From Parcubacteria group bacterium GW2011_GWA2_45_30 (GTDB taxonomy: Bacteria; Patescibacteriota; Minisyncoccia; Sungbacterales; HO2-52-23): a stretch of 11,065 nt of DNA. Every line of letters starts with the position of its first letter. The stretch's first letter is position 1. The stretch lies in assembly GCA_001001625.1 (NCBI GenBank), contig LCKU01000015.1, forward strand, positions 1-11,065, in the 5' to 3' direction. Both the position numbers and the translations under genes were made by a program. Positions 5,732 through 11,065 of the stretch are shown piece after piece. A model generated the notes under the pieces. It did not search any database. It saw only the letters and a list, made by a program, of their open reading frames with translations, and was not told the origin of the DNA.

Positions 5732-6730
5732 TTAAATTTTTACAAGGTTTGGCGGTATTCGCCCCTCCAATGTCTCAATTATGTTTTTGGCTGCCAACTC
5801 TCCCATGGCCTGACGGGTTTCCTCGGTGGCAGATGCGGTATGTGGAGTTAAAATCGCATTTTCGCAATCAGCCAAGCCCGGCGAGAGAGACGGCTCATTC
5901 TCATATACATCCAAAGCCGCTCCACGAATTATATTATTTCGTAATGCCTCAACCAGCGCCGCCTCATCCACAATTGGGCCGCGTGAGGTATTTATGAGAT
6001 ATGCAGTTTTTTTCATCAAAGCAAGACGTCTGGCATCAACCAAATGGCGCGTAGTAGGCAACAACGGCACATGAATTGATACAAAGTCCGCTTCGCGGAA
6101 GATATCATCTACGTTTTTACGGTATGTCGTTTGTGGTGAGCCGGTCGAATCCACGCCGAATTCTTTCTCAAAATCCTCCGAGCGCTTGGGATCATAATAC
6201 AACACCTTCATTTCAAATCCTTTAGCCGCGTGATACGCAACCTTTGATCCAATCCTGCCCAGTCCCACCACGCCCAAAGTTTTTTTGGATACATCCGTGC
6301 CCAAAAACATCATTGGCTCCCAGCCGTGGTATTTACCGGCGCGAGTAAAACGGTCCGATTCCGGAATCCGATGCGCGATTGATAACATTAAAGAAAACGT
6401 GTGTTCGGCCACGGTTTCAGTAAGAACTCCCGGAGTGTTGGTTACCATAATCCCCCGCTCCGTGGCGGCTTTAATATCAATATTATCAAAGCCCACGGCG
6501 TAATTTGCGAGTATTTTTACGCCGCTATCTTTCATTGCATCCAAAATTTCCGCATCAATTTTATCAGTAAGCAACGCCAACACCGCGTTATATTTATCTT
6601 TTTTAAGATACTCAATAAGTTCCTCTTTTTTAAGGACTCTATCCTGCGGGCCTATGACAACGGCATAGCCCATTTCTTTGAGTATATTTATGCCTCTGTC
6701 GGGAATTTGACGAGTGATAAATACTTTCAT
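5732..6730 (-). CDS. D-isomer 2-hydroxyacid dehydrogenase, glyoxylate/hydroxypyruvate reductase (glycerate dehydrogenase) type
   Basis: Likely NADH-dependent reduction of hydroxypyruvate or glyoxylate in the cytoplasm. The 332-residue product starts MKVFITRQIPDRG, the usual N-terminus of this subfamily. The Rossmann motif GLGRIG is at 156-161, and D180 at the end of the second strand (VLYYDPKR) favours NAD over NADP. The catalytic triad is R250 (INTSRGPIVDE), E279 (LDVYENEP) and H297 (LTPHTAS). The spacing of 29 and 18 residues matches glycerate dehydrogenases rather than D-lactate dehydrogenase. An in-frame extension to 6781 runs into the repeat arm and is rejected. It lies downstream of fba with a 131-bp structured element between them, and is followed by a terminator. 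Substrate cannot be fixed from sequence; phosphoglycerate dehydrogenase is less likely because no ACT or regulatory domain is present. Confidence 0.9.
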   Translation of the reverse strand: MKVFITRQIPDRGINILKEMGYAVVIGPQDRVLKKEELIEYLKKDKYNAVLALLTDKIDAEILDAMKDSGVKILANYAVGFDNIDIKAATERGIMVTNTPGVLTETVAEHTFSLMLSIAHRIPESDRFTRAGKYHGWEPMMFLGTDVSKKTLGVVGLGRIGSKVAYHAAKGFEMKVLYYDPKRSEDFEKEFGVDSTGSPQTTYRKNVDDIFREADFVSIHVPLLPTTRHLVDARRLALMKKTAYLINTSRGPIVDEAALVEALRNNIIRGAALDVYENEPSLSPGLADCENAILTPHTASATEETRQAMGELAAKNIIETLEGRIPPNLVKI

Positions 6731-6750
6731 AAAAAATGCTGTCAACGAGT

Positions 6751-6881
6751 GTATCACTATTTTGAAACAATGGGAGGACAAAATTGCTTGGTTTTCTCAG
6801 CCCGAGGCGGAGAAAAATTTTGTCTGACCTTTAGCGAGGCCACCGCAGGAGCGGCCGAGACGTGTTTCAAAATAGCGATAC
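6751..6881. repeat. 131-bp cruciform-like intergenic repeat, copy B
   Basis: The outer arms GTATCACTATTTTGAAACA (6751-6769) and its reverse complement at 6863-6881 match at 18 of 19 positions. Inside, GACAAAATT (6777-6785) pairs with AATTTTGTC (6816-6824), TTTTCTC (6792-6798) with GAGAAAA (6810-6816, sharing one base), and GCC/GGC (6800-6802, 6806-6808) closes the tip. The result is a long internal hairpin within a long outer stem. Blocks ACAATGGGAG (6767-6776) and AGGCCACCGCAGGAG (6837-6851) recur at 1423-1477. The element ends four bases before the fba stop codon and fills the fba-dehydrogenase gap. It could be a transposon-derived MITE, a transcript-stabilising structure, or an attenuator. 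Confidence 0.85.
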
Positions 6882-6885
6882 CGAG

Positions 6886-7749
6886 CTAAATCTTATTCAC
6901 TGCTCCGAATAATTTCAATTTATCTTTTACCACCAATTTCATGGCTTTTATGGCCCCCGCGTCCAATTTATACATCGCAACCTCGCCCGGATACTGCTCC
7001 AAATCGCGCTTTAATCCATGAACATAGGCCACCCGTAATTCGGTATTTATATGGACATTGGCAATGCCCACGCCAATCGCTTCTTCCACCTCGCCGTCCG
7101 GAATCCCGGATCCGCCATGAAGTACCAAAGCAACACTATTTGGGAGCGCACGCCTTATATCCAGCACTCGCTGGACATCCAGGCGCGGATGCGAAGGCGC
7201 AATGCCGTGGATATTTCCTATGACTATGGCCAAGCGATCCACCCCGGTGCGCGCCACAAATTCTTTGGCCTGATCCACTTTGGTATAATCCTCGGGCTTT
7301 ACCTCAATCTTTTCATGGTGGATTTTTGATTCTCCGCGCAAATATCCAAGCTCTCCTTCCACGGAAATTTCTTTATTTTTAACGCGTGCATAATCTACTA
7401 CCATCTTAGTGCCAATCACATTTTCTTCCATAGGAAAAGAGGAGAGATCAATATGAACGGAATCATATCCGGCATCAATCGCCTCTTGGGCCGTCTCCAC
7501 GCTTTTATGATGGTCGGCGTTCAAAAACACCGGAATGCCGTATTTTTTCCGGAAAGCATCGCGCAGTGCCACTGCCTCTAAAAGTCCCAGATGCTTTCTT
7601 TCCCCCTCCGAAGTCCCGACCATAACCGGAGACCCGATTTCTTTGCAAGCATCCAAAATCGCCCGGATCTGATCAAGTTCAGATGCATTAAAATGCCCGA
7701 CGGCCCAACCGTTGTCTGTAGCTTGTTTGAGATAATCATTGAGGCTCAT
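6886..7749 (-). CDS. fba: Class II (zinc) fructose-bisphosphate aldolase family protein
   Basis: Likely cleaves or condenses fructose 1,6-bisphosphate to and from glyceraldehyde 3-phosphate and dihydroxyacetone phosphate in the cytoplasm; a tagatose-bisphosphate aldolase is a closely related alternative. The 287-residue TIM-barrel protein shows the N-terminal AVGHFNASELDQI, the catalytic aspartate and a zinc histidine in NADHH (D79, H80), EGELG (131-135), a second zinc histidine H181 in GNIHGIAP, the third H211 in LHGGSGIPD (the phosphate loop), and NVHINTELR (231-239) near the C-terminal substrate site. Length is normal for the class IIB group. The start at 7749 fits the family N-terminus. 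TATAGT at 7757-7752 is too close to the ATG to be a standard -10 box, so the promoter is unclear and read-through from the DUF3999 gene is possible. Confidence 0.9.
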   Translation of the reverse strand: MSLNDYLKQATDNGWAVGHFNASELDQIRAILDACKEIGSPVMVGTSEGERKHLGLLEAVALRDAFRKKYGIPVFLNADHHKSVETAQEAIDAGYDSVHIDLSSFPMEENVIGTKMVVDYARVKNKEISVEGELGYLRGESKIHHEKIEVKPEDYTKVDQAKEFVARTGVDRLAIVIGNIHGIAPSHPRLDVQRVLDIRRALPNSVALVLHGGSGIPDGEVEEAIGVGIANVHINTELRVAYVHGLKRDLEQYPGEVAMYKLDAGAIKAMKLVVKDKLKLFGAVNKI

Positions 7750-7787
7750 ATACTATAATGATGACCTTGAAAAACTTAAAATCGTTA

Positions 7788-7856
7788 GCCCCTGAGCCCA
7801 TCGAAGGGCAACAAATGGTTTATTTACACAAGGTATGGCTTCGACTACGCTCAGCC
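7788..7856. repeat. Paired CTGAGC/TCGAAG inverted repeats
   Basis: CTGAGC (7792-7797) with TCGAAG (7801-7806) recurs inverted as CTTCGA (7839-7844) with GCTCAG (7849-7854). Each half can also fold alone: GCCC (7788-7791) with GGGC (7806-7809), and GGCT (7837-7840) with AGCC (7853-7856). Similar CTGAGC-N-TCGAAG motifs are familiar as dispersed intergenic repeats in many bacterial genomes. The element sits in the 119-bp gap between the DUF3999 gene and fba and could weaken or terminate read-through. Confidence 0.7.
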
Positions 7857-7868
7857 AATAACATTTCT

Positions 7869-9158
7869 TCAAGGGTTTATAACTGGCTTTTTAACTTTCA
7901 GAAACAGGCGCAAGAGTAAAAACGCAAGCGCCAAAATTACCACGCCCAAAATCACCGGCAGGATATAAGGAGAGCGCTCGGAAAGAGGCGGCTGAATCTC
8001 CTCAAACCAAGGATTTTTTTCAACCGCGCTGGCATTTATTCTATTCAGCGCGCCGGCATCCATATATTGGGAAATTGCCTCTATATCATATTCGGGCCTT
8101 CGCGCATTCGGATTACCACCATACAAATAATATTTATTTGTGGAATCAAAATTAAAAAGTATGCGCCGCACCACTCCAGTCAAAGTTACCCCGGATACGC
8201 TAATGGGCCGGTCGTCACGGTTAAGAATTAAAAGCCGGAGATAGCGTTTATTTGATTCCGGATATGAAAATTCCAGCCGCTCCCCGCGGAATTTTGCCGT
8301 ATCAATGGAAAAAATATAGGCATGCCCTAAAGAGCGCCACTCCTTTTTGTCATCGCTCTCAAAAATCGCAACCGCGCGGCTGAAATTTTTACTTGACGTT
8401 TGTATTAGCGCCGTGCGATGCGGGATGCCGCGCGCGCCCAGATCCAACACAATTTCCGTGGCTCGGTCTTTGGCATTTTCCGAAGTTTCCCTGGACGGGG
8501 TGTGGGAAATTTCACGCGCGGCGAGTTTTACTTCGCGCCTGACCTCCGCTCCGCTGATTTTAAGAGGCGTCTCCCCTTGATCATAAATTTTAACCCGCAG
8601 ATAGCGAAACGTTGCTTCGGGATAGGGCACGGATAGATATTCCACAAAAACCGGACTGATGTCGCGCACCGAATAATCAAAAATCTGGCCGCGGGAATTT
8701 AACATACGCCAGGAATCGGCATCATCGCTTCCCTCAACCTCAACCATCCTGCGAAAATTTTCCGATGGCGTGCGGATGGTCACTAAACTATGAAAAATCC
8801 CCGACTCGCCTAAATCTACCATAAAACTCGTTGAATTCCCGGGAAGGGTGGAGAGATTAAACATGCGAGCCGGGATAGCGGATATGGCCTCTACTTCTCG
8901 TTCAATTGCCATCACATACGGAACTTCGCCTTCCTCATTGATTACGCGCAAATCGGAAAGATCGGATTTCAAATATGAGAATAAATCGCGCGGAATATCA
9001 AGAGTCACGAAATCGGAAATGGTGCGAGAGCCGCTTTCAATCGGCGCGCGATATTCCCAGCGCGTCTGATCAAAATCCGCCCAAACCGTAAAACAGCCGA
9101 CAGTAAAAAAACCGACAGCGACAAAAAATGGAATTAGAATAAGAATTCGTGATTTCAT
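7869..9158 (-). CDS. DUF3999-like membrane-anchored extracytoplasmic protein
   Basis: Function unknown. The 429-residue product has an N-terminal signal peptide (about 1-27, hydrophobic to FTVWA; C22 lacks a good lipobox), an extracytoplasmic region, and a C-terminal transmembrane helix (about 398-420) followed by a short basic tail. The exported part contains two tandem beta-sandwich-like units that clearly repeat each other: residues 115-206 and 239-326 both run D-L-G-x-x-G-I, then F-x-R-x-V/A, S-D-D-x-x-x-W-R, Y-P-E-x-x-x-R-Y-L-R, and end I/V-S-G. This pattern resembles discoidin (F5/8 type C) carbohydrate-binding folds. The gene follows a DUF2339 gene, a pairing known from other bacteria, so the two products probably act together in the envelope. 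The ATG at 9158 overlaps the left arm of an inverted repeat. Confidence 0.82.
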   Translation of the reverse strand: MKSRILILIPFFVAVGFFTVGCFTVWADFDQTRWEYRAPIESGSRTISDFVTLDIPRDLFSYLKSDLSDLRVINEEGEVPYVMAIEREVEAISAIPARMFNLSTLPGNSTSFMVDLGESGIFHSLVTIRTPSENFRRMVEVEGSDDADSWRMLNSRGQIFDYSVRDISPVFVEYLSVPYPEATFRYLRVKIYDQGETPLKISGAEVRREVKLAAREISHTPSRETSENAKDRATEIVLDLGARGIPHRTALIQTSSKNFSRAVAIFESDDKKEWRSLGHAYIFSIDTAKFRGERLEFSYPESNKRYLRLLILNRDDRPISVSGVTLTGVVRRILFNFDSTNKYYLYGGNPNARRPEYDIEAISQYMDAGALNRINASAVEKNPWFEEIQPPLSERSPYILPVILGVVILALAFLLLRLFLKVKKPVINP

Positions 9159-9275
9159 CCCGTTAGAAGCAGATCGCGATCAAATGATCTAATCCGCCTA
9201 TGTTATTTTATATCTATAACTATTTAACCACGCACTTTATAATCCCGCAGACGCGATCGCGGCTTCTAACGGGAT
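9157..9275. repeat. 119-bp inverted repeat bridging stop and start codons
   Basis: ATCCCGTTAGAAGC (9157-9170) is repeated exactly inverted at 9262-9275. Pairing can continue inward through GATCGCG (9172-9178) and CGCGATC (9252-9258) with small bulges; GATCGCGATC (9172-9181) and CGCGATCGCG (9252-9261) are palindromes in their own right. The centre (about 9185-9245) is AT-rich. The left arm overlaps the ATG of the DUF3999 gene and the right arm overlaps the last base of the TGA of the DUF2339 gene. No convincing promoter for the DUF3999 gene is seen inside it. Confidence 0.85.
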
Positions 9276-11065
9276 CATATTATTTTTGTCTCCTCTAATG
9301 CTTTCTGATACTTGAAATAAAACCAGGAAGCCAAAAGCAGAATCACACCCAGCACCATGAAAGAAATTATGCGATATGGGGTCGGCAAAACCGCAAGGTC
9401 AAACAAAAATACTTTTCCGATGGTAAGCCCAAAAAGCGTCAAGGCCCACCAGCGCAAAAAGGCAATCTGAAACATAACCCCCAAACTGATAAGAGCAATG
9501 GCGTAAATGGTCCAGAATACGGAAATAGAGGCGTTGCGCTGATTATTCAACGACCTATATTCCTGGCTTTGCTGCACACGGCGTTCGGCTTCATATTGAT
9601 ATGGAACTTGTATACCTGACGGAGTCCGTTGCTGGGTTAGAGGTACGGTCCGTTCTATGCGCTGAAGTTCCAATGACATTTTTTTATTGAGCGTAAAAAT
9701 CTGCGCGTCAAAAAACGTGGAAATTTCCATAGTTATGACAATGAGTATAAGCAAATTCACCAGGGAACCCAAAATAAACTGCGCCCCTTTTTCAAAAGAA
9801 GAAAAACGCTCGCGCTCCCGCACAGACAAATACGCCATAACAGCGGAGGATATAATTACCATAAAATAAGTAAAGAAACGCCGGTTGAAGAACGGAATAA
9901 ATGTAGTTAAATCCCCGGTTCCGCTGTCAAAAGCCGAAAGCCGGATCAGAGAAATAACCAATACCCCGAAACCGAATATCCGCATGCCGGGATTTGCCAA
10001 AGATACTCCGAGTGCAAAAAGCACCGCGGCCTCCACGGCCCAAGCAATGGTAATTGCGTTTTGTTCAAGTTCCAAAGGCACGGCAATGGTTAAAAACACT
10101 ACCGCGATAGCGCCCAAAAACATGGGCAAGCGCTTATCTTCCTCTTGTATGGAGGATGAAATATACGCGAAAAATATGTAAATTGCCCCCAGAGCCGTAG
10201 CCAAAAATCCAAGAAAACCTTCATAATCCGGACGCAGAAGAAAATAAAACCACCCGAAAGACCAAGCCGGATTAATAGTGAAAATAAAAAGGTCGGACGA
10301 GTCAGACAATTTTCGCGCAACTAAATTAGAAACAAGTCCGGCGAAAAGATAGGTTACGTAAAAAACCGCGATCACCAGAAGCGTGAATAAAAGTTTATCC
10401 GGATCATAATATCCTCCATACCAGGAAGAGAAATTAATCACGGTGCCGATAAACCCGAGTAAGATCAATTGATGCCATTTTTTGAAAAAAGCAATCCCTA
10501 AAATACCGATATTCAGCACTTCCAGATATGAGAAAAAAGCGGGGTCATTTGACACACCGGTGGATAAAAGAAATGGCGTCAAAAATCCGCCGAATGCCGC
10601 GAGGAGCGCAAGTTCCAGCGCATCGGCCCAAATTGAAAGTATAACGCCAAATGCGGTTACCGCAATCATAAATCCAAATGCGGTTCCCTGGCCGATTAGG
10701 TGGTAAAAATGAAACGCGCCGTATATGGAAAGGTAAAAAAGCGCAAGTCCCCCGCCGCTCAATATATATGAATATTTTGCCAAACGCGGACGGAAATATT
10801 CGCCAAGAAGAATAAACACCAGTCCTCCAAATATTCCCAACGCCACCTTACCGGTATCGCCAATCCAGTCATTTTCAAATGCAAATTTCAAAAAGAAACT
10901 TACGCCGAATACCACTGCGACAAGGCCGATAATCCCGAGAACCCATCTGCCGATGTAGGATTCAACGTTACCACCTGCGCCCTGAGGCATACCAAGTTTT
11001 TCGGCGATCACTTCTTTAGAGGTCGGAACTTTCCACCATTCCTTTTTGGCCTCCCTTCCTGCCAA
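9275..11065 (-). CDS. DUF2339 polytopic membrane protein, 5' end beyond window
   Basis: At least 596 codons are visible, almost all transmembrane helices (roughly 15 or more segments). Residues 38-125, counted from the window edge, match the DUF2339 core: YIGRWVLGIIGLVAVVFGVSFFLKFA, ENDWIGDTGKVALG, then the glycine-rich ILSGGGLALFYLSIYGAFHFYHLIG. The C-terminal GLTIGKVFLFDLAVLPTPYRIISFMVLG is also typical. A hydrophilic loop of about 60 residues (about 452-512, rich in Gln and Arg) probably lies outside the membrane. The reading frame is open to the edge, where the first codon is TTG, and family members are often 800-900 residues, so the true start is outside. Function is unknown; it precedes and probably works with the DUF3999 protein. 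Confidence 0.88.
   Translation of the reverse strand: MAGREAKKEWWKVPTSKEVIAEKLGMPQGAGGNVESYIGRWVLGIIGLVAVVFGVSFFLKFAFENDWIGDTGKVALGIFGGLVFILLGEYFRPRLAKYSYILSGGGLALFYLSIYGAFHFYHLIGQGTAFGFMIAVTAFGVILSIWADALELALLAAFGGFLTPFLLSTGVSNDPAFFSYLEVLNIGILGIAFFKKWHQLILLGFIGTVINFSSWYGGYYDPDKLLFTLLVIAVFYVTYLFAGLVSNLVARKLSDSSDLFIFTINPAWSFGWFYFLLRPDYEGFLGFLATALGAIYIFFAYISSSIQEEDKRLPMFLGAIAVVFLTIAVPLELEQNAITIAWAVEAAVLFALGVSLANPGMRIFGFGVLVISLIRLSAFDSGTGDLTTFIPFFNRRFFTYFMVIISSAVMAYLSVRERERFSSFEKGAQFILGSLVNLLILIVITMEISTFFDAQIFTLNKKMSLELQRIERTVPLTQQRTPSGIQVPYQYEAERRVQQSQEYRSLNNQRNASISVFWTIYAIALISLGVMFQIAFLRWWALTLFGLTIGKVFLFDLAVLPTPYRIISFMVLGVILLLASWFYFKYQKALEETKII

Noticed and set aside
6740..6745. Perfect TTGACA on the minus strand just upstream of the dehydrogenase gene
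   Set aside because: A -10 box at normal spacing would be TATTTA at 6722-6717, inside the coding region after the conserved MKVFITR start. No alternative start fits, so it is probably chance.
6731..6781. In-frame N-terminal extension of the dehydrogenase
   Set aside because: The extra 17 residues are encoded partly by the arm of the intergenic repeat, and the family N-terminus begins at MKVFITR.
7752..7757. TATAGT as the -10 box of a leaderless fba promoter
   Set aside because: It would place +1 inside the second codon and no -35 box lies at suitable spacing, so I did not count it among the leaderless promoters.
9238..9243. TATAAT on the plus strand inside the 119-bp inverted repeat
   Set aside because: There is no plus-strand gene downstream and no -35 box was identified; the region is simply AT-rich.
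1..11065. CRISPR array, transposase, integrase or UGA recoding
   Set aside because: No regularly spaced direct repeats and no recombinase motifs are seen. UGA ends several genes and does not appear inside conserved motifs.

Overview
The window looks like a compact bacterial chromosome segment, most likely from a Candidate Phyla Radiation (Patescibacteria) member, with Parcubacteria as my best guess. The grounds are a short EF-Ts (194 aa), a short RF1 (338 aa), a tRNA gene without encoded CCA, very tight gene spacing, almost no Shine-Dalgarno sequences before start codons, and several genes whose inferred transcription start lies on or within a few bases of the ATG. The phylum call is inference; no 16S rRNA is present. 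UGA, UAA and UAG all appear as stops, so there is no sign of UGA recoding.

Layout. (1) Positions 1-2279, minus strand: a translation cluster read rpsB (S2) -> tsf (EF-Ts) -> a small membrane-anchored hypothetical protein -> tRNA-Thr(UGU) -> a Phd/YefM-type antitoxin cut by the window edge. (2) Positions 2251-2302: a divergent promoter region in which one palindromic TTGCAA can serve as the -35 box of both rpsB (left) and rpmE (right), each with a 17-bp spacer to a perfect TATAAT. (3) 2311-3553, plus strand: rpmE (L31, zinc type) and prfA (RF1). (4) 3570-5640, minus strand: rplY/ctc (L25), then an exported coiled-coil protein with a C-terminal lytic-transglycosylase-like domain. The promoter of the latter overlaps the rplY stop codon. 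(5) 5732-11065, minus strand: a DUF2339 polytopic membrane protein (5' end outside the window), a DUF3999 membrane-anchored protein, a class II fructose-bisphosphate aldolase, and a D-glycerate dehydrogenase/hydroxypyruvate reductase, ending in a plausible rho-independent terminator at 5665-5693.

How the genes fit together. Regions 1-4 encode translation factors and ribosomal proteins plus one cell-wall enzyme. Region 5 couples two central-carbon enzymes to a DUF2339/DUF3999 envelope pair whose function is unknown. The intergenic gaps are not empty: they hold three unrelated kinds of inverted repeat. One is a 131-bp cruciform-like element (6751-6881) with a diverged relative between rpsB and tsf. 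Another is a CTGAGC/TCGAAG repeat pair (7788-7856). The third is a 119-bp inverted repeat that runs from the stop codon of the DUF2339 gene to the start codon of the DUF3999 gene (9157-9275).

No clear new defence or mobile system is visible. The most noteworthy signals are the apparently leaderless promoter architecture, extending to the tRNA gene, the mirror-symmetric rpsB/rpmE promoter, and the structured intergenic repeats.
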